From Microterricola viridarii (GTDB taxonomy: Bacteria > Actinomycetota > Actinomycetes > Actinomycetales > Microbacteriaceae), in assembly GCF_001542775.1 (NCBI RefSeq), contig NZ_CP014145.1:992001-1056000 (forward strand): a stretch of DNA of 64,000 nt, read 5' to 3'. The notes under the pieces were generated by a model. The model was not told where the DNA came from. It did no database searches and was given only the letters and a program-made list of their open reading frames with translations. Below, one piece after another: positions 41,409 to 52,318 of the stretch (positions are counted from its first letter, which is position 1; each line of letters begins with the position of its first letter). A program made the position numbers and the translations under genes.

Positions 41409-41921
41409 ATGCCGAGCGAGAGCCCCTCACCCAGGCGAGCATCACGGCGGATGCCGCGGCTGCTGCTGTCGGCGGTGGCTGTCTCGGCGATGCTGGCGCT
41501 CGCCGCATGCACCACCCCTGCTCCGGCACCGACCGTGCCGCCGACTGCATCCGCGACCCCGAGCGCGACGGAGACCCCGGCACCGCCACCCGTGCTGCTG
41601 CCAGAGGGAAGCGCGGCAGACAACCTCGCCTACTTCGACTCCATTGCGGGCTCCGTGCTGGCCGCCAACCCCTCGGCCGGCGGTGAGGCCTTCATCAACG
41701 CGCTGGTCGCCGGCGGCTTCGACAAGGCAGCGATGGAGGTCGGGTTCGACCGGACCTCCGTCGATCTGGCCGCAGACTCGGTTCCGTGGTCCGTGCGGTT
41801 CAACGGCGACTGCCTGCTCGGGCAGTTCGGCCCGGCCAGCGGCGGTTACCACAGTGCCGTCACCCCGATCCTCTCCACCGGAACCTGCCTCATCGGCGCC
41901 ACCCGCCCCATCGACTGGTAG
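41409..41921 (+). CDS. DUF6993-type lipoprotein
   Basis: 170 aa. Signal peptide with lipobox LALAAC at about residues 29-34, a Thr/Pro/Ala-rich linker (about 35-65) and a small globular domain (NLAYFDSIAGSVLAANPSAG, SVPWSVRFNGDCLLGQFG, STGTCLIGATRPIDW; two Cys that could pair). Extracytoplasmic protein of the DUF6993 family; function unknown. Confidence 0.8.
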   Translation: MPSESPSPRRASRRMPRLLLSAVAVSAMLALAACTTPAPAPTVPPTASATPSATETPAPPPVLLPEGSAADNLAYFDSIAGSVLAANPSAGGEAFINALVAGGFDKAAMEVGFDRTSVDLAADSVPWSVRFNGDCLLGQFGPASGGYHSAVTPILSTGTCLIGATRPIDW

Positions 41922-42005
41922 CGCACCCGTTCGCACGGTAGACCGGCGTCACTGGCGCGACTAGCGTGAAACCCATGCGGTGCGGAGTCTGCAGAGCGAA
42001 CGGCC

Positions 42006-42625
42006 ATGGCTGGCGACGAGCCTGACGCGCGGCCAAACGACCAGCCAGGCGAGCGGCCGAACGAACAGCCGGGCGCGCCGCCAGAGAGTCAGCAGTCGGA
42101 TCGGCGCTGGCTCGGTCGGGCCGCGCAGGGCGGTGCCCGGTCGGTGGAGGTTGTCGTCGGCGTCTACACGACCGAATACGCCATCTACGGAACCGTGCTC
42201 GTCAGTGCCCTGATCGCCGTCGGCTGGCACTACGACACCGACCTCGAGGTGTTCCTGTTCACCCTCGGAACCATCGCCGTGTTCTGGCTCGCGCACATCT
42301 ACGCCGGTGTGGTGGCCAGCCATGGCTCCGCAGAGGCGCGGGGCGGCGTGCTCTGGGCGCTGATCCTGTCAGCGGCCTGGCACTCCGTCGGCATGGTGCT
42401 CGCCATGCTGATCCCGGCGGTCTTCCTGCTGCTGCCGGCCGTCGGCGCGCTGGACGAGTATGTGGGCTACTACATCGCCCTCTGGGCCGGGGTCGCGACG
42501 CTGGCCGCGCTCGGATTCTGGAACTCGGTCAAACGGGGCAGGGGGTGGCCGCGCCGATCCTCAACGCCGCCATCACCGCGTCGCTCGGCGTCTTCATCAT
42601 CTGGCTGAGCTACCTCGTGCATTGA
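42006..42625 (+). CDS. multi-pass membrane protein, one apparent frameshift
   Basis: 206 aa after correction. A Pro/Gln-rich N-terminus, then about five helices (e.g. YAIYGTVLVSALIAVGWHY, LGTIAVFWLAHIYAGVVAS). As read the last part is Arg/Ser-rich; adding one G to the G5 run at 42541-42545 restores WNSVKRGRGVAAPILNAAIT and a final helix ending IIWLSYLVH with TGA at 42623-42625. Conserved in actinobacteria by appearance; function unknown. Confidence 0.78.
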
Positions 42626-42699
42626 GCGCCCAGACCCGGATCATCCGGCGGCAGGAAGCTGCCTCGGCGCGGGCGCTCGGAGGATAGACTGAAAGCAAT

Positions 42700-44382
<1,683 letters not shown>

Positions 44383-44422
44383 TCGCCGGTCGAGTACGTC
44401 ACCCCTGGGCATCGAGGTTCCG

Positions 44423-44947
44423 ATGAGATTGCATGTGCCGATTCGGCTGCGCTGGTCGGATCTCGATGCCTATGGGCATGTCAACAACGCCGAGATGCTG
44501 CGCCTCCTCGAGGAGGCGCGCATCCTGGCGTTCTGGGCCGACGACGCCGCTCCGGATGACGCCGCTCCGGATGACGCCGCTCCGGATGCCGGCCACGTCA
44601 CCGGTGCCGTCGGTGCCAGCACCGCGGTGCTGGACGGCCGCCCCGGTGCGTCAACACTCACCCTGATCGGCCGCCAGGAGATCGAATACCTGGCCCCGGT
44701 TCCGTATCTCCGCGCGCCGCTGGACATCCAGCTCTGGTTGGGCAGGATGGGCGGTGCCAGCCTCGAGGTCTGCTACGAGGTGTGGTCGCCGGAATCTGCC
44801 GCAGAGCCGACGCTGTACGCGCGCGCCGCGACCACGATCGTGCTCGTCGATTCCGTCAGCGGCAGCCCGCGGCGCATCAGCGAGATCGAGCGGGCAGCCT
44901 GGACGCCCTACCTGGACGAACCCGTGCGCTTCAGCAAGCGCCGTTAG
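44423..44947 (+). CDS. acyl-CoA thioesterase, hotdog fold
   Basis: 174 aa from the ATG at 44423. 4HBT-type motif RWSDLDAYGHVNNAEMLRLLEEAR (read in parts: Asp at DAYGHVNN is catalytic). An in-frame 15-base tandem repeat (GCCGCTCCGGATGAC, at about 44,547-44,591) inserts DDAAP three times into a surface loop. Hydrolyses an acyl-CoA of unknown chain. Follows ettA by 40 bases, a common actinobacterial pairing. Confidence 0.88.
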   Translation: MRLHVPIRLRWSDLDAYGHVNNAEMLRLLEEARILAFWADDAAPDDAAPDDAAPDAGHVTGAVGASTAVLDGRPGASTLTLIGRQEIEYLAPVPYLRAPLDIQLWLGRMGGASLEVCYEVWSPESAAEPTLYARAATTIVLVDSVSGSPRRISEIERAAWTPYLDEPVRFSKRR

Positions 44948-44964
44948 GCGCGTCCGCACCTCGG

Positions 44965-45459
44965 CTAACGCAGCGGCTGCTCGCTGAAGCTGCCGTCCCA
45001 GAGGGCACGCGCCCCGGACTCGCCGATCTGCACCACGGTCACGGTGGCCCCGACGGCCGTGACCAGCGCCGCCAGAATGAACGCCGCCCAGACCAGGCGG
45101 CGCAGCAGGCGGGTATCCGGCGCCGTGCGTGGGGCCAACAGGCGGAACCACAGCCATTGCAGCACGGCGACAGTCGCCAGGGCGATCACCCACGGCATCA
45201 GCGTCAACCCGAGACTCGCATGCACCCCGATCAGCGGGGCCTCGCCGACACGCACCTGCAGCCACTGGCCCGCGTTCGTGGTGATCGGCACGAGCACCAG
45301 CAGTGACAGCGCGAACAGCGGCGGCACGACGCCGAGCCAGCGCCGTCCGGCCGGCCACACGGCAGCCACGAGCACGGTCAACGCGGTGACGGGCACCAGC
45401 ACGACGACCAGGTGCACGATCAGAACGTGCACGGGGAGGCCGTTGAAAACATAATCCAT
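44965..45459 (-). CDS. DUF2231 membrane protein
   Basis: 164 aa with four hydrophobic helices. GLPVHVLIVHLVVVLVPVTAL, HASLGLTLMPWVIALA and the conserved His residues (VHVLIVHL, GVHASLG) fit the DUF2231 family of predicted haem-binding membrane proteins. It is encoded 12 bases downstream of the Rieske gene, a conserved pair that suggests an electron-transfer role. Confidence 0.86.
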   Translation of the reverse strand: MDYVFNGLPVHVLIVHLVVVLVPVTALTVLVAAVWPAGRRWLGVVPPLFALSLLVLVPITTNAGQWLQVRVGEAPLIGVHASLGLTLMPWVIALATVAVLQWLWFRLLAPRTAPDTRLLRRLVWAAFILAALVTAVGATVTVVQIGESGARALWDGSFSEQPLR

Positions 45460-45471
45460 CCGGAGCAGCGC

Positions 45472-45948
45472 TCAGCCGGCCACGATCGAGTCGCCGTCAA
45501 CGGTGACCGGTACAGGCGTCAGAGGCTTGAGTGCCGGCCCCTGCAGCACGTCGCCTGTCGCGGCGTCGAAACGGGAACCGTGGCAGGGGCAGTGGAACTC
45601 GGTCTTCGCCGGGGCGACAATGCACTGCTGGTGCGAGCAGACGGCGCTGAATGCGACGACCTCGCCGGCCGCGGGCTGCGCGATGAGCAAGCTGGCGCCG
45701 CCGACGGTGACTGCGATGCTGTCGCCCACCGCGACAGCGCTGAGTTTCGCGATTTCTTCTCCGCTGGCCGGGGGAGTCTGGCTGGCAGAGCCGCCGGAGC
45801 CCGGGGTGCTGGGGCCGGGGTTCTGACCGCCCCCACCGCCGGAGTTCTCCGCCGGCGCACAACCGCTCAGGGCGAGGGCCGCGGCGGCAACACCCGCTCC
45901 GCCCAGGCCCACAAAGGTGCGCCTGGCCATGTCAGTCGAGTCGTTCAT
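45472..45948 (-). CDS. Rieske [2Fe-2S] lipoprotein, Tat-type
   Basis: 158 aa from the ATG at 45948. Twin-arginine signal ([15 protein letters not shown]) ending in an SGC lipobox, a Gly/Ser/Pro linker, and a Rieske domain with cluster ligands CSHQQC and CPCHGS (Cys-x-His and Cys-x-x-His). Exported folded with its cluster and tethered outside the membrane; probably shuttles electrons with the DUF2231 partner. Substrate not evident. Confidence 0.92.
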   Translation of the reverse strand: MNDSTDMARRTFVGLGGAGVAAAALALSGCAPAENSGGGGGQNPGPSTPGSGGSASQTPPASGEEIAKLSAVAVGDSIAVTVGGASLLIAQPAAGEVVAFSAVCSHQQCIVAPAKTEFHCPCHGSRFDAATGDVLQGPALKPLTPVPVTVDGDSIVAG

Positions 45949-45999
45949 GCACAGCCCTCTCGTCACAGCGATGGATCATCGTGTGACTGAGACTAGTGC

Positions 46000-46872
46000 C
46001 TAGGCGCGCTCCGGCACGCGAACCATGCCCTCCTGGGCGACGGTTGCCAGCAGCACGCCGCTGCGCGAGAAGATGCTGCCGCGCGAGAGGCCGCGGCCGC
46101 CGCTGGCGCTCGGCGAGTCCTGCACGTAGAGCAACCACTCGTCGACGCGGCCGAAGCGGTGCCACCACATGGCGTGGTCGAGGCTGGCGATCTTCAGCCC
46201 CGGGGTGCCCCAGGCGAGGCCGTGGCCGCGCAGCACGGGCTCCAGGATCGAGTAGTCGCTGGCGTAGGCGAGCGCCGCCCTGTGCAGGTTCGGGTCGTCA
46301 GGCAGGCGGCCGATGGCCTTCATCCAGACGGCTTGGTGAGCGTTGCGCTCACCGTCCGCCGTCAGGTAGATGGACGACGGGATGTGGCGAACGTCGAAGG
46401 CGCGCTCGTCCGCCCAGAACCGGGCGACGTCGTGGTCGACGCCGCGGAGCACGTCGGCCGTCGACGGCAGGCTCTCGGGGTCCGGAACGTCAGCCGGGAT
46501 CTCGATCTGGTGGTCCAGGCCGGAGTCGCTGTCCTGGAACGACGCGATCATCGACAGGATCGGCACGCCCTCCTGGTAGGCCTGGGTGCGGCGGGCGGAG
46601 AAGGAGCGCCCGTCGTGGATCCTGTCCACCGAGAAGGTGATCGGCAGGCGCACGTCTCCGGGGCGCAAGAAGTAGGCGTGCATGGAGTGCACGGTCCGGT
46701 CGTCGGCCACGGTGCGCATTGCCGCCGTGATGGACTGGGCCAGCACCTGCCCGCCAAAGACACGGCCGAGCGGCATCCATTCGGATGGTCCGGTGAAGAT
46801 GTCTTCGCTGGTGCGGGCACCGGTGTCGGTGAGGTCCAGTGTGCTGAGAAGGCCTTCGATCGGACTGCTCAT
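46000..46872 (-). CDS. tesB: acyl-CoA thioesterase II
   Basis: 290 aa, double-hotdog TesB fold, usual length. Conserved segments: FGGQVLAQSITAAMRTV, HSMHAYFLRPGD, DRIHDGRSFSARRTQAYQEG, ASDYSILEPVLRGHG and ASLDHAMWWHRFGRVDEWLL (catalytic Asp, Gln and Ser/Thr regions). Hydrolyses medium/long-chain acyl-CoA. Divergent from the 46,954 gene. Confidence 0.93.
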   Translation of the reverse strand: MSSPIEGLLSTLDLTDTGARTSEDIFTGPSEWMPLGRVFGGQVLAQSITAAMRTVADDRTVHSMHAYFLRPGDVRLPITFSVDRIHDGRSFSARRTQAYQEGVPILSMIASFQDSDSGLDHQIEIPADVPDPESLPSTADVLRGVDHDVARFWADERAFDVRHIPSSIYLTADGERNAHQAVWMKAIGRLPDDPNLHRAALAYASDYSILEPVLRGHGLAWGTPGLKIASLDHAMWWHRFGRVDEWLLYVQDSPSASGGRGLSRGSIFSRSGVLLATVAQEGMVRVPERA

Positions 46873-46953
46873 GCGAGCTCCTTAGTGATGCGCCCGGAGT
46901 GGGGGTGGTGGTGGCAGGAATAGCGGCCGCCTCTTAGGTAGTTTAGACAAGAG

Positions 46954-47643
46954 ATGACTGAGTCCTTTTCCCTTGTCGACCGCTATGCGCTCGGCGACCT
47001 GCAAACCTACCTCGCCCGCGCAGGGCGTGTCGAAGACGGTTCCGTTCGGCTGATCGCCGCCGGCGGCGTCCTCGCCGCGTACACCGCGATCTTCTACCCG
47101 CGCGGAATCCTCGACGAGAGCCCGACTGTGCTCGGCCTGCGTACCTTCGCGCTCACCGATTCGCCGAGTTTTGACGCCGTCGTGCCTGCGCGCTCACTGC
47201 TGGAGCGGCTGGCCCGCGCGGAGGCGACGCTGCCGGTCGACAGCGACGCGGAAACCGGCCCCATCACGCTCTCGCTGCCGCACCAGGTGAGCACCGTCAC
47301 CTGGGCGGGCATCTCGCCGCCCAAGGGCGGCTGGCACGGCCAGGAGCCCACGGATGCCGCGCTGCTCGAGAGTGTTGCGAAGGCGGGCATCGACGAGGTG
47401 GCTGCCGCCGTGCCCAGTGGGGTCGGCGAGCAGATCGTGCAGCGCGTACGCACCGAGGTATGGGGCCGCCCGATCGACGGCCTCGAGCATGTGCCGGCCG
47501 GGGCTGCCTTCGCCGCCCTCAGCCTCGGCTTCCTTGCCGGGGATGAGCCCGTCGCGCTGTTCGAGACCGGGCCATGGACGCGCCTGAGCACGAGCCGCGG
47601 CCACGTGTTGGTGCGCCGCAAGCCCTGGACGCTGCGCTCCTAA
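46954..47643 (+). CDS. conserved hypothetical protein, 229 aa
   Basis: Reads MTESFSLVDRYALGDLQTYL and includes GGVLAAYTAIFYPRGILDE, VVPARSLLERLARAE, PHQVSTVTWAGISPPKGGWH and GAAFAALSLGFLAGDEPVA. Soluble, no signal or metal motif. Widespread in Microbacteriaceae by appearance and lies opposite tesB. Function unknown. Confidence 0.7.
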   Translation: MTESFSLVDRYALGDLQTYLARAGRVEDGSVRLIAAGGVLAAYTAIFYPRGILDESPTVLGLRTFALTDSPSFDAVVPARSLLERLARAEATLPVDSDAETGPITLSLPHQVSTVTWAGISPPKGGWHGQEPTDAALLESVAKAGIDEVAAAVPSGVGEQIVQRVRTEVWGRPIDGLEHVPAGAAFAALSLGFLAGDEPVALFETGPWTRLSTSRGHVLVRRKPWTLRS

Positions 47644-47666
47644 AGAGCGCAGCATCGCGGCGCGCC

Positions 47667-49316
47667 TTACAGTGCAGCGACGGCGCGCCCCGCCTGCCGG
47701 CCGCTGAACAGGCATCCGCCGAGGAAGGTGCCCTCAAGCGCACGGTAGCCGTGCATGCCGCCGCCGCCGAAGCCGCTGGCCTCGCCAACCGCGTACAGGC
47801 CTGTGATCGGCTCGCCGCCGGCATCCAGCACCTGCCCGTCGAGGTTGGTCTCGATGCCGCCGAGGCTCTTCCTGGTCAGGATGTGCAGCTTGACGGCGAT
47901 CAGCGGCCCGGCCTTCGGGTCGAGCAACTTGTGCGGGCTGGCGACCCGGATCAGCTTGTCTCCGCGGTAGTTGCGCGCGCCGCGCAGGGCCACCACCTGC
48001 AGGTCCTTGCTGAAGTCGTTGTCGATCTCACGGTCGCGCGCCTCCACCTCGGCGCGCACGCCCGCCGTGTCGATGGGCGTGTCCGGGGTGAGCGCCTGCA
48101 TACCGGTCAGCAGCTCGTCGAGCGTGTCAGCCACGACGAAGTCGACGCCGTTGCGCTTGAACGCCTCCACCGGGCCCGGCGCGCCGGGTGCGACACGCTT
48201 GGCCAGCAACTTCACGTCTTTGCCGGTCAGATCGGGGTTTTGTTCGCTGCCCGAGAGAGCGAACTCCTTCTCGATGATCTTCTGGGTGAGCACGAACCAG
48301 CTATGGTCGTGGCCGGTCGTGCGCAGGTGCTCCAGGGTGCCGAGCGTGTCAAAACCGGGGAACAGCGGAACGGGCAGCCGCTTGCCGCCGCCGTCGAACC
48401 AGAGCGAGGACGGCCCCGGCAAGACGCGGATGCCGTGCTGGGCCCACACCGGGTCCCAATTGGTGATGCCCTCGGTGTAGTGCCACATCCGGTCGCCGTT
48501 GATCAGCCGGGCCCCCGCGGTCTCGGCGATGCCCAGCATCCGCCCGTCGACGTGCGCGGGAACACCGCTCAGCATCTCGGCCGGAGGGGTGCCAAGCCGG
48601 GCCGGCCACGCCTTCCGCACCAGATCGTGGTTGCCACCGATGCCTCCGGAGGCGACGATCACGGCGGGGGCGCGATACTCGAACTCGCCAACGACCTCGC
48701 GGCTGCTCGCCTCGCCGCGGGCGGCGGTGCTCGGTGCGAGCACGCTGCCGCGCACGCCGGCGACGCGGCCGTCCTCGACGATCAGCTCGTCGACCTGGTG
48801 CCGGTGCTTGGCCGTGACAAGCCCCGCCTGCACGCCGTCCCGAACGCGCGCGATGAAGGGCTCCAGGATGCCGGGGCCGGTGCCCCAGGTGATGTGGAAG
48901 CGCGGCACCGAGTTGCCGTGGCCGGTCGCCGTGCCGCTACCTCGCTCTGCCCAGCCGACGACGGGGAAGAAGCGCACGCCCTTGGCGTGCAGCCAATCGC
49001 GCTTCTCGTTTGCGGCGAAATCCAGGTATGCCTCGGCCCAGCGGCGCGGCCAGGCATCCTCGTCGCGGTCGAAACCGGCGGTGCCCGCCCAGTCCTGCCG
49101 GGCGAGTTCGGCGTTGTCTTTCACGCCCATCCGGCGTTGCTCGGGGGAGTCGATGAGGAACAGGCCGCCGAAGCTCCACCAGGCTTGCCCGCCGAGGCTG
49201 GCCTCCGGCTCTTGCTCGATGATCAGCACGCGCTTCCCGGCCTCCACCAGTTCAGCGGCGGCGACCAGGCCGGAGAGGCCCGCTCCGATGACGATCGCGT
49301 CGATGCGGTTGGTCAT
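47667..49316 (-). CDS. FAD-binding dehydrogenase (KstD/fumarate reductase-like)
   Basis: 549 aa from the ATG at 49316. N-terminal FAD dinucleotide-binding motif VIGAGLSGLVAAAELVEAGK; central substrate domain with APAVIVASGGIGGNHDLVRK; C-terminal FAD contact GLYAVGEASGFGGGGMHGYR. Matches the putative FAD-binding dehydrogenase family related to 3-ketosteroid delta1-dehydrogenase and fumarate reductase; actual substrate unknown. Transcribed with a separate arylsulfatase gene upstream. Confidence 0.9.
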   Translation of the reverse strand: MTNRIDAIVIGAGLSGLVAAAELVEAGKRVLIIEQEPEASLGGQAWWSFGGLFLIDSPEQRRMGVKDNAELARQDWAGTAGFDRDEDAWPRRWAEAYLDFAANEKRDWLHAKGVRFFPVVGWAERGSGTATGHGNSVPRFHITWGTGPGILEPFIARVRDGVQAGLVTAKHRHQVDELIVEDGRVAGVRGSVLAPSTAARGEASSREVVGEFEYRAPAVIVASGGIGGNHDLVRKAWPARLGTPPAEMLSGVPAHVDGRMLGIAETAGARLINGDRMWHYTEGITNWDPVWAQHGIRVLPGPSSLWFDGGGKRLPVPLFPGFDTLGTLEHLRTTGHDHSWFVLTQKIIEKEFALSGSEQNPDLTGKDVKLLAKRVAPGAPGPVEAFKRNGVDFVVADTLDELLTGMQALTPDTPIDTAGVRAEVEARDREIDNDFSKDLQVVALRGARNYRGDKLIRVASPHKLLDPKAGPLIAVKLHILTRKSLGGIETNLDGQVLDAGGEPITGLYAVGEASGFGGGGMHGYRALEGTFLGGCLFSGRQAGRAVAAL

Positions 49317-49378
49317 GGTTGTGGCTCCTTCGTCACGATTTCTCACCACTGTAGCGGCGCGAACGCGACGGGGGCAGG

Positions 49379-51733
49379 TCACTCCCGCATCAACATCGCC
49401 TGCGCCTCGCGCTCGAGGTCGAGGTAGGGTTCGCCGCTGACGTCAACGCGCACCCGGTGCAGGGTTCCGCCGGTGAACCGCCAAGGTGCGATTCCCGGGT
49501 AGTCCTCGGTCACTGGGGCGCCGCTGTCGCGGCCCACCGTGAGCCCCTCGCCGGCGATGGAGAACTTACCTGGCTGGGTCTTGATGCGTCCCGATCCGAG
49601 CATCTTGTCTCCGCAGAACAGGCTGAGGATGCCGGTGGCGACGCCGGGGGCTTCCTCCCCGTCCTTGGCGAATGACGCGCCGATGATCAGCTGCTCGCCG
49701 ACGGGCAGGTCCTCTGTGGCATCCACCCGCTGCTCGACGATCCCGACGAAGTTGTTCGCGTAGTGCAGGCGGCCGTCCTTGATGTACAGCGCGTGCCCGC
49801 CGAAGCGAGAGCCCTGGGCGAACAGCACGCCCTCCGATCCCTGGCTCAGGTCGACGAGTGCGCCGATGGAGAAGGAGCGGTTGCGGAGGTTGACGGACTG
49901 CGACTCCGGCACGTCCGCTGTCCCGGGAAAGTAGACGTAGCGTTCCCGTGCCCCGGCGAGCACAGGGCGCGGGGTCAGCATGATCTCGAGCGCCGAGCGG
50001 TCGTCGAGCGGGAACGCCTGGTTGGCGCCGGCCTCGGCAAACCACAGCGAGATGAGCTCCTGCAGCTTCGCCGGCTGCTCCTGCGCCAGGTTGTGCGTCT
50101 CGGCGCGGTCCACATCGGTGTGGTAGAGCTCCCACTCGTCGTCGCCGAAATGGCTCCAGCCGCTCAGGGTCGGGTGGGTGGTGATCGCCTTCCACCCGTC
50201 GTGCCAGATCGCCCGGGAGCCGAGCATGGAGTAGAACTGGGTTCGGCGCGTTGTCGGCGACTGAGCGGCGTCGAAGGAGTAGCGCATGCTGACCCCGTCG
50301 ATCCGGCTCTGCTCATGGCCCTTGATGTGGCTCGGGGCCTCGACGCCGAGAACATCGAGCACCGTCGGGACGATGTCGATCGCGTGGTGGTACTGCTCCC
50401 GCAGCTCGCCGCGGGCGCTCATGCCGGAGGGCCAGGAGATGATGCACGGGTCGCAGATCCCTCCGTTGTACTCGTAGCGCTTCCACATCTTGAACGGGGT
50501 GTTGAAGGCCATCGCCCAGCCGTTCGGGTAGTGGTTGTAGGTGCGCACGCCGCCGAGCTCGTCCAGCATGGCGAGGTTGTCGGAGATGTCGTCGACCAGT
50601 CCGTTCGCGAACTTCATCTCGTTCACCGATCCGTTCGGGCCGCCCTCGCCGCTCGCGCCGTTGTCGGAGACGACGATCACGAGCGTGTTCTCCCGCTCGT
50701 CGATCGACTCCAGATAGTCGATCACCCGGCCGATCTGGTGATCGGCGTGCGAGAGGAAACCGGCGTAGACCTCGGCCATGCGACTGAACAGTCGCTTCTC
50801 GTCCGCGCTCAAGGAATCCCACGGGCGAGTGTCGTCCATCACCGGGAACGGGATGCCGGTGCCGCTCTGCCGCGTGGTGGAGGTGCCGAGGGGGTTGACC
50901 GGGGGGAGCTCGGTGTCCGCCGGCACGATCCCGAGTGACTTCTGGCGGGCCAGCGTCTCGGCGCGCATCGCCTCGTACCCGGCGTCGAAGCGGCCGGCGT
51001 ATCGGTCGGCCCATTCCTTGGGCGCGTGATGCGGGGCGTGGGCCGCCCCGGGGGCGTAGTAGAGGAAGAACGGCTTGTCCGGGGCGATCGCCTTGGCGTC
51101 CCGGATGAACTCGAGCGCCTTGTCGGTGATGTCCTCGGAGAAGTGGTAGCCCTCCTCGGGGAGCCGCGGCTGATCCGTCGGGTGGTTGTCGTAGACGATG
51201 TCCGGGTACCACTGGTTCGTCTCGGCGCCGAGGAAGCCGTAGAAGCGCTCGAAGCCGCGCCCGCTCGGCCAGTTCCGCCTGGTCGACGCGACATTCATCT
51301 CGTCGTCGGGGCAGAGGTGCCACTTGCCCACGATGTAGGTGTTCCAGCCCGCCTCGCCGAGGATCTCGGAGAGCATCCCGTTCGCCGGCGGGATCGTGCC
51401 GCTCGCGTTGGGGAAGCCGATCGCCGCCTCGGTGATGCACGCCATGCTGTTGTTGGTGTGGTTGCGCCCGGTGAGCAGGCACGACCGGGTCGGCGAGCAG
51501 AGCGCGGTGGTGTGCCACTGGGTGTAGCGCACCCCGTCGGCGGCGACCCGCTCGATGTTCGGGGTGTCGATCGGGCCGCCATAGGCGGACATCGCCGAGT
51601 AGCCGACATCGTCGAGCACAATGTAGACGACATTGGGTGAGCCGGGGGGAGCCTTCACGGGCTCGAACGGGGTCCAGTCGGGCTCTGAGTCCCGGATGTC
51701 GATGCCAACTGTTCCACGGAATTGTGCGGCCAC
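49379..51733 (-). CDS. arylsulfatase (formylglycine-type)
   Basis: 784 aa from the GTG at 51733, type I sulfatase. Metal/active site: VVYIVLDDVGYSAMSAYGG (DD), and sulfatase signature CSPTR at about residue 79 followed by SCLLTGRNH, where Cys is converted to formylglycine by FGE. Later HHxPK-type and DNG motifs (VVSDNGASGEGG, EYNGGICDPCIISWP) bind metal and sulfate. Requires an FGE gene elsewhere. Hydrolyses sulfate esters; no signal peptide is obvious, so probably cytoplasmic. Confidence 0.93.
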   Translation of the reverse strand: MAAQFRGTVGIDIRDSEPDWTPFEPVKAPPGSPNVVYIVLDDVGYSAMSAYGGPIDTPNIERVAADGVRYTQWHTTALCSPTRSCLLTGRNHTNNSMACITEAAIGFPNASGTIPPANGMLSEILGEAGWNTYIVGKWHLCPDDEMNVASTRRNWPSGRGFERFYGFLGAETNQWYPDIVYDNHPTDQPRLPEEGYHFSEDITDKALEFIRDAKAIAPDKPFFLYYAPGAAHAPHHAPKEWADRYAGRFDAGYEAMRAETLARQKSLGIVPADTELPPVNPLGTSTTRQSGTGIPFPVMDDTRPWDSLSADEKRLFSRMAEVYAGFLSHADHQIGRVIDYLESIDERENTLVIVVSDNGASGEGGPNGSVNEMKFANGLVDDISDNLAMLDELGGVRTYNHYPNGWAMAFNTPFKMWKRYEYNGGICDPCIISWPSGMSARGELREQYHHAIDIVPTVLDVLGVEAPSHIKGHEQSRIDGVSMRYSFDAAQSPTTRRTQFYSMLGSRAIWHDGWKAITTHPTLSGWSHFGDDEWELYHTDVDRAETHNLAQEQPAKLQELISLWFAEAGANQAFPLDDRSALEIMLTPRPVLAGARERYVYFPGTADVPESQSVNLRNRSFSIGALVDLSQGSEGVLFAQGSRFGGHALYIKDGRLHYANNFVGIVEQRVDATEDLPVGEQLIIGASFAKDGEEAPGVATGILSLFCGDKMLGSGRIKTQPGKFSIAGEGLTVGRDSGAPVTEDYPGIAPWRFTGGTLHRVRVDVSGEPYLDLEREAQAMLMRE

Positions 51734-51874
51734 GGTGCCACTCCTGCCAGCTCGGGTCGTCCGGCTCGCTCGGCATGTGGGGCGGTCGAACGGGGTGTGC
51801 ACAAAACACATGCCGCCGCTCAAACTACGCCGTGGCGTACGTCACCGCAATGGGGGACAAGACGCCGGCGGCGG

Positions 51875-52318
51875 TCACTCCTCGAAGGTGTTCACCAGCG
51901 AGTGGGCCGCCCGCTGCAGGTAGTCCCAGAGGGTTGCCTCATGCAGAGGAGAGAGGTCCAGGGTGTCGAGGGCGGCGCGCATGTGGGCGAGCCAGCGGTC
52001 CCTGGCATCCGGGTTCACTTTGAACGCCACGTGCCGCATGCGCAGGCGTGGGTGGCCGCGCCTCTCGCTGTAAGTGCCCGGCCCGCCCCAGTACTGCTCG
52101 AGGAACTGGGTCAGCCGCTCGGTGGCCGGACCGAGGTCGGCCTCCGGGTACATCGGCTTCAGCACCGGGTCGTCGGCGACGCCCTTGTAGAACTCGGTGA
52201 CGAGCTTCTCAAATGTCGCGCGGCCGCCGACCTGCTCATAGAAGCTGGTCGTGGTCTCTTCGCTGGTCTCGGTGCCCGGCTCGGAGGCGGTCGCGGGTGG
52301 GGTCTGCTGCTCGGTCAT
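51875..52318 (-). CDS. group II truncated haemoglobin (GlbO-like)
   Basis: 147 aa with an acidic Thr/Glu-rich N-terminal extension of about 22 residues. Globin core FYEQVGGRATFEKLVTEFYK, DPVLKPMYPEADLGPATERL, QFLEQYWGGPGTYSERRGHP, RMRHVAFKV and DYLQRAAHSLVNTF. Proximal His in RMRHVAF, and Trp/Tyr positions YWGG are typical of trHbII. Binds O2/NO and helps respiration or stress. Stop overlaps nothing; precedes the MscS gene by one base. Confidence 0.92.
   Translation of the reverse strand: MTEQQTPPATASEPGTETSEETTTSFYEQVGGRATFEKLVTEFYKGVADDPVLKPMYPEADLGPATERLTQFLEQYWGGPGTYSERRGHPRLRMRHVAFKVNPDARDRWLAHMRAALDTLDLSPLHEATLWDYLQRAAHSLVNTFEE

Noticed and set aside
1..42625. Calling the nine broken genes true pseudogenes
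   Set aside because: All need one added G or C in a run and hit otherwise intact essential-type phage genes; a uniform sequencing artefact is simpler.
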